Source of the DNA: Larix sibirica
Lineage: Eukaryota > Streptophyta > Pinopsida > Pinales > Pinaceae
DNA: 12,331 nt
Direction: 5' to 3'
Assembly (NCBI GenBank): GCA_004151065.3
Contig: NWUY0300033518.1
Coordinates: forward strand, 1-12,331
Made by a program: the position numbers and the translations under genes. This document shows, in pieces, positions 1 through 8,373 of the stretch. Position 1 is the stretch's first letter. Every line of letters starts with the position of its first letter. Below the pieces are notes generated by a model. It was not told the DNA's origin. It saw only the letters and a list, made by a program, of their open reading frames with translations, and made no database searches.

Positions 1-1
1 G

Positions 2-418
2 CTGGTATCGGAAGAGCACATGCAGAGTGGATTCCAGGTAGGTGACTCTGTCCACCAGTAGCAAGGTGTCCTCCTCGGGCTAGAGAAGGCCTTGGACACA
101 GTCTTCCATAACAAGCGACATGAGGGATTTGGTGGTCCAAAAAAATTCCAGAGTCTTCGTGTGTCTGGTGTCCCACGTACGCGTTGAACCGGAATATTCT
201 TCAATCCCTCCAAATTCTTTGGACAACTGTTGAGTGGACGAACATTGTCATTTTTGTTTTAGCCTTTTTTCTAGTCTAAGGGTATGGGATCGAACGGAGT
301 CGGGAATTTCCTGCTCGAAGTAGTGCTGCACCCTTCCCAATTCATGGAGGGAACGTGACATATGGGTTCGCCTCGGCCCACTCGTGGTTTTACACTGAGT
401 TTTCTTGGTGTGAGCCAT
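2..418 (-). pseudogene. Broken 5' end of an unidentified gene or retroelement ORF, runs off left edge
   Basis: Reading leftward from an ATG at 418-416, one frame stays open for 139 codons to the window edge except for TGA at 250-248 (codon 57) and TAG at 82-80 (codon 113). About six or seven stops would be expected by chance in this length. The N-terminus begins MAHTKKTQCKTTSG and is basic; a later part contains charged, helix-like stretches (EEDTLLLVDRVTYLES). The ATG is followed by GC, a favourable plant initiation context. A TATA-like box lies about 100 bp upstream on the same strand. GC content is visibly higher than in the rest of the window. I do not recognise the family; a gag-like retroelement protein or a decayed host gene both fit. 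Stops make it non-functional as read, unless introns remove them. Confidence 0.35.
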
Positions 419-530
419 GACCAAAGCAAATGCAGGAGCAAATCAACACAAAGACTTGCAACGGAGGGAGCTAAGGCTTCTGAAGGTATGCAGAGCAGAA
501 GAAAGAGCCCAAATGAGGGACTATATATAG
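419..530 (-). promoter_or_regulatory. TATA-like box and pyrimidine-rich leader upstream of the ATG at 418
   Basis: CTATATATAG at 521-530 would place a TATA box about 100 bp before the ATG at 418 on the minus strand. The stretch between them, read on the minus strand, is rich in C and T (for example GGCTCTTTCTTCTGCTC), as in many plant 5' leaders. The box is itself a perfect palindrome, so orientation is decided only by the downstream ATG and frame. Function is inferred. Confidence 0.35.
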
Positions 531-574
531 AGATCCTCCATTTAATCTAGGGCTACGTCGATCGGTGTCAAGGT

Positions 575-591
575 TCACACAAATCGTGTGA
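575..591. repeat. Small inverted repeat TCACAC / GTGTGA
   Basis: TCACAC at 575-580 and GTGTGA at 586-591 can pair as a 6-bp stem with a 5-base loop (AAATC). It lies upstream of the TATA-like box at 521-530, so it could be a binding site in that promoter, but a 6-bp stem is easily due to chance. Confidence 0.25.
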
Positions 592-1480
592 GGTGCCATG
601 TCATAGGATCCCTGAATGGATTGCCATTAACACTCGCACTGACCAACTTAACTGCTGTAGTACGTGCGTGTTTTGGCTCTCACAGTGGTAGTGAATATTT
701 CTCATGGTGTTGGGAGAGTTACAAGCTCGTAAGGTGGTTCCCTTGATCCAATTTCCACGCATCCTCATGCATGACAAGGGAAGCTGCTCAGTTGGAAAGT
801 TGGGCATGTGGAGTGGGGTCTGTAGCAAGCCTACACCCGTCATGGGGACATTCCACTGTAAATTCATTTCTAAACTCATGACACATAGTTTGCACATATT
901 TGAAGGTTTTTCCAGAATCATCTAGAGAGCATTTATCAGAATACAAAAAAAATCATTTGTTGGTCAATTGTTTTGGTCTTCTTTCGTAGAGATCTCTTAA
1001 ATAAAGTCCTACCTTCAGTTACAACTTTGGAAGACCAAATTCCAACTTGAAATTTATCAAAACACAACTGAAAAAATCAATTGTACTTGGTCGTGATTGA
1101 TACAAGTTAAAACAAAATTTGAAATCATATTCTTGGTTGATAGTACCATGCACTTCAACTCCCTTTTTAGTGGTGACTACCTTTGAAAACAAAAAACCTC
1201 CCATTTCTAAAATCAACAAACTTTTTTATGAGAATCTACACTAAAGAAGGTCAAGGTCATAAAATGCAAAATACATTTTTTTTCAAATTTATAGCCATTC
1301 ATAAAGAATCTATATTGTCTCATACCTTTAATAGATTCACTAAGAGAGGATTGTAGAACGGGAGCAATGGAGCTTTCAGGTCATTCTCCAACAATCATCC
1401 TTGAATGCCTATATTTTGTTTGTTCCTCTACAACAATTTGGTGACAAATATTGTCAGTATCTCCCTACAAAGTAATTAAA
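592..1480. other. Stretch without a recognisable gene
   Basis: From 601 to 921 the minus strand holds a 106-codon open frame, and a 66-codon one runs from 1219 to 1019. Neither shows a recognisable motif, and neither joins the flanking genes through a convincing splice pair. Composition changes from about balanced (before about 920) to clearly AT-rich (after it), which may mark the edge of the higher-GC block containing the broken gene at the left end. I see no RNA gene or terminator here. Confidence 0.3.
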
Positions 1481-1520
1481 CTGATTCAGTAATTTGCAAT
1501 TTCAGGAAAACACCAGACAC

Positions 1521-1580
1521 AATCTAGAGGCTCACCTTCTTCACGAGGACAATCTAGAGGCTCACCTTCTTCACGAGGAC
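1521..1580. repeat. Perfect 30-bp tandem duplication
   Basis: 1521-1550 and 1551-1580 are identical (both begin AATCTAGAGGCTCACC). On the minus strand 30 bp equals ten codons and the copies repeat a PREEGEPLDC peptide in frame. They lie in a 44-codon stretch that continues the frame of the methyltransferase-like gene past its TAA at 1623-1621, ending at TGA 1488-1486. Perfect identity beside heavily decayed sequence points to a recent slippage event. Confidence 0.9.
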
Positions 1581-1620
1581 TAGTTGTAGTTTGATAATTT
1601 TTATCATAATTATTAATTTT

Positions 1621-1691
1621 TTATGAACCTTCAATGCCATCCTCATCATGCGATGATTTTCTCTCTCTATAAGAGGATTCTTGTGAATTAT
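1621..1691 (-). pseudogene. C-terminal acidic/serine-rich exon of the decayed gene
   Basis: A TAG acceptor ending at 1692 leaves AT, which joins the phase-1 G at 1786 to make Asp and keeps the frame. The peptide is DNSQESSYRERKSSHDEDGI followed by EGS, then TAA at 1623-1621. A hydrophilic, disordered-looking tail is a reasonable protein end. If the TAA is a mutation, the frame continues 44 codons through the 30-bp duplication to TGA at 1488-1486. A nearer acceptor (CTAAAAG) would bring in an immediate TAG. Confidence 0.4.
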
Positions 1692-1785
1692 CTACACTTT
1701 TAGAAAAAACACATAACATAACAAAGCTTTTTAATAATGAAACACAGAATTGAAGCACATGATGAGAGAAAAAAAATTGTAATAC

Positions 1786-1989
1786 CTTCATTTGCCTCAT
1801 TCAACAAACACTTAAATAATTTGTTCATATACACTTCCTGTTGAAGCGTATCTACGATAAAAAAAATGCAACGATCAAGAATTCTGATTAGAGAACGAAT
1901 AAGTCTCGCACCAGCATAGAAGGTGATGACAATGCCATGTGAGGAATTCAAATTTGACTCTAAGTGATCCCAAAATTCCACTGGCCTTT
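1786..1989 (-). pseudogene. Methyltransferase-like block with motif I-like FYAGA loop
   Basis: The intron 2148-1990 (GTATAT...AAACAG) joins this block to the previous one in perfect phase: G plus AA gives Glu, producing a T-E-R-P-V-E-F-W-D junction. Then comes SSHGIVITFYAGARLIRSL, with F-Y-A-G-A at 1921-1907, and DRCIFFIVDTLQQEVYM. In N4/N6 methyltransferases a K-P-x-E-L helix precedes the SAM-binding F-x-G-x-G loop, a helix and a G-R-x-x-I-x-x-E strand; each element has a counterpart here. The last Gly of the loop is Ala. The block is 68 codons without a stop and ends at a GAAG/GTATTA donor, phase 1. Confidence 0.5.
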
Positions 1990-2148
1990 CTGTTTCAAAG
2001 GCATGCTTTCTGGACTAGAATCCCTAATCTCTCATAGTCAGGAAATCAACCAACAACAATTTTTCATCATTCCATTCCATTCTCAAGAAAATTCTAAACA
2101 AATTGTATCCCTCCAAGCCAACTCTCCAGCAATGTACAAGATATATAC

Positions 2149-2395
2149 CTGTATAGAAATTCTTACAAAAGTATCTAATGATGCCAATGGAATATCTCAC
2201 AGGTTTTTTAACTTTCTTTGTAAAAAGAGAGAAGGATTTTCCTATTGAATACAAAGTATTTAGATCACCTATAAAAACACAAGTAAAAGGTTCTTTATTT
2301 GATGCTAATAAAAATAACAATTCAAGAATATCATGTTCTGTCCAGCCATATAAACAATTGTACATATTCAACACAACTAGATCACAACACACTGC
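2149..2395 (-). pseudogene. Methyltransferase-like block with degenerate motif IV region
   Basis: A CAACACGCAG acceptor lies just before this block and a CAG/GTATATATC donor at 2149/2148 ends it in phase 1. The peptide starts CCDLVVLNMYNCLYGWTEHD and continues with ELLFLLASNKEPFTCVFIGD. In beta-class amino-methyltransferases a D-L-V-V-type strand leads to the catalytic [DNS]-P-P-[YFW] site, then an amphipathic helix and a strand with a G-D-like turn. This layout matches, but the catalytic site reads N-M-Y instead of a PP motif (2368-2360), so activity would be unlikely even if intact. The identification rests on order and spacing, not on a clean motif. Confidence 0.45.
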
Positions 2396-3035
2396 GTGTT
2401 GAAATAAACTAATTCTTTTTAGTGTCTTCCATAATGTAAATCGAAAAATAGATCAACATACAAATCTTGTAGTATCGCCGAGAGTATCCATCGATGCATT
2501 GATTTCCTTTTGAGAGATATATATCTACAAAATGGCAGAAGCCTCTTTTGGAAACCTAAAAACATCTTCCTCTATTGCTTGTTTCTATTTCCTCACCAGA
2601 GACCTAGATTGTTTGTCATCACAAAGAATATAACAAAGCCGTTGAAAATAATTTGGAGCAATTTTATAAACCTCAACCACATTTTTGTCACAGACATCGT
2701 TCGATAAAAAAAAATGAAGTCCTCAACACTCATATATTTAGAAATCATATTTCTGGTTGTCATTTCATCTTTGACTCTTGCAATACACTAAAAGAGACTT
2801 TGCATCGACATAACAGTCCATTGTGATACTCAACCAAATTATCCATGAATTATCTTATCTGTAATGATTCTCAATTTTGTCTTATCCATATCACCCAGAG
2901 ATCAAAAAAAATTAGACCCATATAGTTTTGTTTTATTTTGCACGAAATCATCATGATGGATGCTTTCCAGGGAGCACGCCAATGAGACATTTTTATAAAG
3001 CTCAAATACAACACATCGTTTATCCCAAGTCTCAT
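2396..3035 (-). pseudogene. Damaged middle of the decayed gene
   Basis: A GATTTCAG acceptor precedes 3035. Two frames are open from there: one beginning DETWDKRCVVFELYKN (more protein-like but out of phase with the donor at 3218) and one beginning MRLGINDVLYLSF (in phase 0, 54 codons). Further on, a frame with SNDVCDKNVVEVYKIAPNYF and then QRLCYILCDDKQSRSL is separated from its upstream part by a nine-T run near 2707 that is one base short. Several in-frame stops occur between 2850 and 2400. Possible introns (for example a CTCTG/GTGAGG donor) may remove some of them, but the exon plan here cannot be settled by eye. The sequence looks helical and has no recognised motif. Confidence 0.35.
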
Positions 3036-3217
3036 CTGAAATCAAGACAAGAGTCATATTTTATTTAAGATTATCTTTGTTGGAAACATCAAATATATCT
3101 ACACATTCATTCTAAAAATTCTGCATTCCAATGAAATTTTAAATTCAGGGAGAAATAAGAAATAGATTGGAATGTTTGCAGTGGTGTTAAAATATTTAAA
3201 AGGTAAAATATATATAC

Positions 3218-3657
3218 CCGCCACTCTGTTGATAGACTCTGACCTTTTCCACGGTGACAAGTCCTATTACCATATATCCATTTCTCCCTGATCTTAGTTA
3301 CTTTATCAATAAATGGGGTATCAACAAATTCTTTCTTAGAAAATTTTTGTTGCTTACACAAACATGGAATGATTTTCTGTGGGACATCATTTTGGAATAG
3401 ACACGCTTTACAAAACTGATATCTTGAATGTACATATTTGTATTTCTCATTTTCAGTTATCTGTTGCTGTGCATATATAATGTGTTGGCCATCTAAGATA
3501 TAGATTTTCATTATATCTATTTCAATTTGATTTTCTCTCTGTAGAGTAACAAGTTCATTTGTATTCCTATTGAAAGGAATTGGAATTGCCTCTCGACAAG
3601 TCGTGGTAAAATTTGTGACAAGTGATAGAACCATATTGGCCACAATAGCTTCATTCA
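3218..3657 (-). pseudogene. DGQH-motif domain block (ParB/DndB-like candidate)
   Basis: This is the longest clean frame of the decayed gene, about 146 codons, ending at a strong CGG/GTATAT donor (intron starts at 3217). An IYILDGQHIIYAQQQI segment has DGQH at 3493-3482. The pattern of a hydrophobic strand, then D-G-Q-H, then a helix with Ala is what DGQHR proteins (DndB/DndB-like) and ParB-type domains show at their core. Just downstream lie paired cysteines, CKAC then CLC about a dozen residues on, and then a T-P-F-I-D-K-V-T-K-I-R-E-K-W helix. The usual Arg of DGQHR is Ile here. Neighbouring blocks place it N-terminal to a methyltransferase-like region. Family assignment is inference from motif shape; a plant-specific domain that merely shares DGQH is the main alternative. 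Confidence 0.5.
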
Positions 3658-3767
3658 CTCTTCATAATTAAATTGCATATTCGAAGGTGCTAGAACACAT
3701 CTCTTGACATCAATGTAAAAAAAAATTTCATTAAAAATGAGATATTGTATTTGCTCTTGCTAATTAC

Positions 3768-3933
3768 TTTTCGACCTCTCAAAACTTGTGCTTGATTTGT
3801 CCATTTTTACTCTCGAAGGGATTTGTTTCAAAGGTTTGAATAATGATTTAGTGACATCCTTTTCCAGATCATATATGCAAGCTCTTCTAATATAATAGAG
3901 ACTATGTTCAGGGTAAACATTTATGAGCTTGTC
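3768..3933 (-). pseudogene. Exon-like block 3 of the decayed gene
   Basis: A TTTTCAG acceptor precedes 3933 and an AAA/GTAATT donor follows 3768; the block is open throughout (55 codons plus one base, phase 1). The peptide contains YPEHSLYYIRRACIYDLEKD and ends in a Ser/Lys-rich stretch. The leftover base A joins the TG at 3657 to make ATG, restoring the frame of the DGQH block, which supports the pairing. The acceptor at 3658 lacks a pyrimidine tract, so this join is tentative. Function unknown. Confidence 0.4.
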
Positions 3934-4011
3934 CTGAAAATTTATGTAACGGAGAGTCGATGATGTCTTTTTCATAGTAAATTTTCTTTTAAAGACCGAT
4001 ATAATTCCATT

Positions 4012-4167
4012 TTACAACCGTGTGGCTGTGTGTGATCCATCTTGATTTTCTAGATTTTCTAAATGATACGATGGAAATATCCAACCATGTTTTGCACAAA
4101 ACACTTCATCATGTGCATCAAATTTTTTCACCAACTCAGTGCGAAACTTTGAAACTAGAAGATCCAT
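4012..4167 (-). pseudogene. Exon-like block 2 of the decayed gene
   Basis: A pyrimidine-rich tract and CAG acceptor (CTCCTTATTGCAG) precede ATG at 4167-4165, in phase 0 with the donor at 4259. The frame stays open for about 51 codons to TAA at 4014-4012 and contains KFRTELVKKFDAHDEVFCAK followed by HGWIF. An alternative acceptor near 4204 is also in phase 0 but reaches a stop after 16 codons. The donor that should precede the stop is not clear, so the 3' border is approximate. The strand is taken from its neighbours. Confidence 0.35.
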
Positions 4168-4259
4168 CTGCAATAAGGAGCAAGATTTTCCGTCAACACC
4201 TCTACCTGGACACACGACATGTCTTCTTAAAATAAATTTGTAGATACAATTATGCTAAC

Positions 4260-4427
4260 CTTTCTTTTTTGTTCTTCAACAAATACGTAGAGGTACAAAT
4301 CCATATATAAGTTATCGGGTTCCTCCAACTCGACAAACCAATCATTATCACTTAGTCCTATGTTGAGTATTTCAATGAATGGAATTTCATTGAATTAGTC
4401 GAGAGCTAATAAAATGGACACGGTGAC
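4260..4427 (-). pseudogene. Exon-like block 1 of the decayed DGQH/methyltransferase-like gene
   Basis: The block is preceded by an AG acceptor (CAATAG) and ends at an AAG/GTTAGC donor. It is exactly 168 nt, 56 codons, in phase 0 at both ends. One in-frame TAA lies at 4397-4395; the other 55 codons are open. The peptide includes LSDNDWFVELEEPDNLYMDL and then YLYVFVEEQKRK, an acidic, aromatic segment ending in a basic run. No family motif is recognised. The matching splice borders and exact codon multiple are the main support. Confidence 0.45.
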
Positions 4428-4689
4428 CTATTGAAAAATGGTACCAACAAATTAATTAAAATTTTATGGTAAAAATTATACATGATATTCTTTAAAAGAA
4501 TAATACTAAGAAATCACCAATGTTTTTTTCAAATATAGCAACTTGTTATCAGTTCCATTTGAGTAGACATGAAAATAACAAATCGATAGATATTTCTAAT
4601 ATAAGTTTCTTGTCTAATATAACTGACAAATAATCGGCATATATTTTTCATGAAGATTAGTTTCATGGTTAAGTTTCCTAGTTACAAAA
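4428..4689. other. AT-rich spacer, no gene seen
   Basis: This stretch lies between the first exon-like block of the decayed gene and the start of the 56-bp array. Both strands are full of stops. It may be intron or upstream region of the decayed gene, since an AG acceptor ends at 4428, but no matching donor or earlier exon was recognised. Confidence 0.3.
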
Positions 4690-5047
4690 AAGGAAGGGTT
4701 TCCTTGTCGAAGAATTTGAGGTTGTGTCAGATGATCATCCCTCTATATGCTACGTTGTGTGTCTACTGTATTTGAAAAGCATTGGTCGAACCTTCCAATA
4801 GCAATTTTTTTGCTACGTAACGTAAATGAGGAATGGGTGATAGATTATTACTTTAGATAATGGCTAATACATCCATACTTGAAAAAGGTTTGGCCGATCC
4901 TTACTCTACATAAAAATTGACCATCAATGGCTATAGTTGATCTAGGCTATGGCGATCCTTCCTCTAGATAGTTTCTTGACATTAAGTTGACATTCATATT
5001 TTAGAAAATATCGGTTGGTATTTCTTCTAGGTGGTACAATACCTCTT

Positions 5048-5074
5048 TTCTTCTTCTTCTTCTTCTTCTTCTTC
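5048..5074. repeat. Microsatellite (TTC)9
   Basis: Nine perfect TTC units interrupt the 56-bp array. It has expanded inside a CTTCTTC-like part of a repeat unit, a likely origin by slippage. Confidence 0.95.
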
Positions 5075-6832
5075 CAACTTGTGTCTATCATTCCTTCGAC
5101 TAGATAAAATATTCCCTGCCTATCGTATAATAAAAAAAAGGTAAGACTATGTATCTTCAATATGATGCTTGACAAGAAGTTGTTCCTCAGGATGATGGTT
5201 TTCTTGGAGACAACATTTTGGGAAAATCCATTGATCCTACCTCTAGACAATGCCTGATAAGTGTAGTCCGATCCTTCATATGGATAATACTTGAACTAAT
5301 GTTCACATTACAGGAAGGTTCAATCGAGACTTCTTTTGGACTATGCCCATCCCAGGTGCAAAATTGAAAAGGTTCAACCAATCATTCCTATAGGTGATGC
5401 TTGAACCCATGTACACATTTATGGAAGGGTCGACTGATCATTCTTTCAGATAATGCTCGTCTCTTCTTCTGGATAATTCAACTAGATCCTTCCTACATAT
5501 AATATATGACCCTAAGGACACATTTGAATAAAAGCTGGTCAATCCTTCCTCCAGATCGTGCTTGAGAAAAGGTCAACTTTTGAGAAAATATTGGTGACTC
5601 CATCCTCTAGATGATACTTGACCATACGTAAAACTTTGGAGATGGGTCGGTCAATCCTTCCTCTAGAAAATGATTCACCCCGTCTACACATTTGAGGAAT
5701 CGATCTATTGAAAACGGGTGATGCACAACCCAAGGTGCATGTTTTAGAAAGGGTCGGCCAATCCTTCTTCCATAGTATGGTTGACCCCATATGGACATTT
5801 AAGAAAGGGTTAGTCGGTCCTTACTATATATTATGCTTGATGTCTACATTTTAGGAAGGGACACAATGTTTAAAAATAAGGAGGGTTTGGCCGGTTCTTC
5901 CTCTATATAATGACTTTCCTAATGTGGACATTAAGGGAAGTGTTAGATAATCCTTCCTCTAGATGATGCTTGACTCGAGGTGCACAGTTGAGGAATTTTT
6001 TTCCAAGACTTCCTCTAGATGATATTTGAATGCAACTTCACATTCGAACCCGGATGCACATTTTTGGAAGAGTCGACCGATCTTTCTTCTATATGATGCT
6101 TAAACCTAGGTAAAAAAATGAGAAAGGGTCACCCAAGCCTTCCCTTATATGATGCTTGAACCCATATGCAAATTTGTGGAAGAGTTGGCTGAAACTTCTT
6201 CTATATGATGCTTGAACTGTTGCCTATATTGAGATTCAAATTTGAAGAAGGATGCACCGATCCTTCGTCTAGATGATATATGACCCTACACCCACGATTG
6301 ATCAAAGTTATTCCAATCCTTATTTCAGATCGTGTTTAATGTGAGGCCACTTATGATGAAGGGTCCACAAATATTTATACAAGATAAATCTTAATCATAC
6401 AAAAAATTTTCAAGACAGGTTTTCTCAAGATTATGCATGATTCCATGTATGTGTTTAAGGAAGGGTCAGTCGATAATTCCCAGAAATGATGCATGACTAA
6501 AGGTGAATATTTGAGGAAAGGTGTGCCAATACTTCCGCGAGATGATGGTTACCTATTTGAATATTTGGAAAAGGTTTGGCCGATCCTTACTATAGATAAT
6601 TCTTGATTTATCCATATTAGATAAATATTTGGCGGATCCTTCTTATACATGATGATTGAACCTTGATGTCCACAGTTGATGAAGGGTATGCCAATCCTTC
6701 CTCTAAATAATGCATGATGACATGTCAATATTTTAAAAAGTGTCAACCGATCTTTCCTCAAAATGAAACATTTGTGTGATACCTTATTTAAAAAACAATC
6801 AACCAATCTTTCTCCTAGCTGAAACAATTCCT

Positions 6833-6850
6833 ACACACACACACACACAC
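6833..6850. repeat. Microsatellite (AC)9
   Basis: Nine perfect AC units lie in the spacer part of an array unit, where most copies read GTACACAT or similar; slippage from that ACAC seed is the simplest origin. Confidence 0.95.
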
Positions 6851-7130
6851 AAATAAGTGGTTGGTGATTCTTTTGTCTAGATGATAGATTTACTGGAACC
6901 GTATATTAAGAAAGAGAGGACTATGTTTCTTCCATACGATGCTTGACAAAAAGTACACATTTTAGGAAGGCACAACCGATGTGTCCTTAATATGATTGTG
7001 GACCCGATATCCACACTTGATGAAGGGTCGACCCTTCCTTCCTCTAGTTGATGGTTCTCCTTATGTCTACATTTAGGCAAGGGTTGGATGATGCTTTGTA
7101 TAGATTTTGCTTGAAGGGTGGTTCATATTT

Positions 7131-7156
7131 GAGGAAGGGTAATTTGGTCCTTCCTC
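7131..7156. repeat. Clear example of the array stem-loop
   Basis: GAGGAAGG at 7131-7138 and CCTTCCTC at 7149-7156 are perfect 8-bp reverse complements with a 10-base loop. Most other units keep one arm intact and one to three changes in the other. Confidence 0.8.
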
Positions 7157-8373
7157 TCGATAATGCTTGGACCTAGGTTCACATTTGAATAAGGTTCAAC
7201 CTAGATTTCTTCTAGATAGTGCTTAGCCCCATATAAAAAATTGAGAAATGTCTAGTCATGCATTTTCTCTACACAATGCTTGAAATAATGTTCACTTGTG
7301 TAGAAATGTTGGTCGATCCTTCTTCCAGATAATGCTTGACCCATGCTATAAATTTCAGTATGGTCATTGGTTCCTTCTTCAATATAATTCTTAACTCGAG
7401 ATTCACATTTGAATAAGGGTGTGATGATCCTTTTTCTAAATGATGTTTTAACCTACAGATCCTTTCAATAAAATTCAGTTGATCCTTCCTCTAAATGGTA
7501 CTTAACTGAAGGTCCAGTTATGAAAAGGATCAACTGATCCTTCCTCCATATTATGCTTGACCATACATGCAAATTTGAGGAATGTTCAGCCAATCGTTTC
7601 TCTTGTTGATGCTTGAACCTAGGTACGCATTTGAGGAAGGTTGAACGATCCTTCTGTTCTATTATGCATGATCCAAGGGACATATTTGAGGAAGGATCAA
7701 TTGTTCCTTTCTGCGAGCAATGGTTCCATGCATGAGGGAATTTATCGAAGGGTTCAAACCATGTCATGAATAATTGAGAAAGGGTCATCAGATCCTTCCT
7801 CTTGATAATGATTGAACCATGATTCACATTTAAGAAGGATCAACTCAATCCTTCTTCTAGATGATGCTAAGACCACACTCAAAATTTATGAATGGTCGTG
7901 GGATCCTTCTCCAATATGATCCTTTACCTAAGATCCACATTTGAAGAAGGGTAGGACAATCCTTTTTCTAAATAATATTTGACCCTACATATCCATTTGA
8001 GAAAGGTTGGTTGATCCTTCCTCTAAAGTGTAATTGACTATAGGTCCACTTCTGAAAAGGGTCAGCTGATACTTCCTCTAGATTATGCTTGAACCTGTGT
8101 GAAAATTTAAGGAATGGTTGGATGAGCCTTCCTCGTGATGATGATTGACACAAGGTACACATTTGAGGAAGGGTCGATCGATCCTTACCATTGATGATGC
8201 ATGACCCAACATGCATATTTGATGAAGGGTCGGTTGTTCCTTGCTCTAGGTAATGGATCAGTGCATGTTTTCATTTGAGGAAGGGTAGGCCATTCCTTGC
8301 TCTAGATGATGGTTCAATAAATGTGGGAATTTGAGGAAGGTTCAATTGTTACTTCCTCCTACTGATGCTTTAC

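Larger units (their letters stand above)
1621..4427 (-). pseudogene. Decayed multi-exon gene: DGQH (ParB/DndB-like) domain plus amino-methyltransferase-like domain
   Basis: Read on the minus strand, a series of protein-like blocks occurs in one order and orientation over 2.8 kb, several with good splice sites. The order is an N-terminal acidic exon (4427-4260), two unrecognised blocks (4167-4012 and 3933-3768), a DGQH block (3657-3218), a middle with frameshifts and stops (3035-2396), a motif IV-like block (2395-2149), a motif I-like block (1989-1786) and an acidic tail (1691-1621). Stops occur at 4397-4395 and repeatedly in 2850-2400, and a nine-T run near 2707 is out by one base, so the gene is broken or the sequence has errors. 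ParB-like domains fused to N4/N6 DNA methyltransferases are known in bacteria and phages. The family assignment here is by eye from short motifs, so it is inference. No start codon or promoter can be fixed upstream. Confidence 0.5.
4690..8370. repeat. Degenerate minisatellite array, about 56-bp unit, about 65 copies
   Basis: The same phrase recurs throughout: GAGGAAGGGTCGGCCGAT, then CCTTCCTCTAGATGATGC, then TTGACCCA, then an ACACATTT spacer. Starts of the CCTTCCTC part fall at 5544, 5600, 5656, 5763, 5819, then 5952, 6008, 6082, 6138, 6194, and again at 7484, 7539, 7595, 7650, 7706, 7794, 7850. Most steps are 55-56 bp, with occasional insertions or lost units. Copies are strongly diverged from each other and no two long units are identical, so the array is old. 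GAGGAAGG and CCTTCCTC are reverse complements, so each unit holds a potential stem-loop. Both edges fade gradually. Open frames inside are repeat by-products. No transposase or CRISPR-associated gene is nearby. Confidence 0.9.

Noticed and set aside
376-418. Resemblance of MAHTKKTQ to the histone H3 N-terminus
   Set aside because: Similarity stops after a few basic residues; the rest has no histone fold sequence.
362-550. 62-codon plus-strand open frame
   Set aside because: It overlaps the better supported minus-strand start at 418 and the TATA-like box, and has no motif.
601-925. 106-codon minus and 73-codon plus open frames on the same stretch
   Set aside because: Neither shows a motif or splice links; the stretch lies upstream of the TATA-like box and is more likely promoter or element sequence.
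1964-2402. Plus-strand frames opposite the methyltransferase-like exons
   Set aside because: They are antisense to the minus-strand blocks, which have phased splice sites and motif order.
5187-8216. Several minus-strand open frames of 60-120 codons
   Set aside because: All lie in the 56-bp array and their peptides are the repeat unit read in rotating frames.
4690-8370. CRISPR-like array
   Set aside because: The whole unit is repeated and diverged, with no invariant repeats separated by unique spacers, and the DNA is eukaryotic in character.
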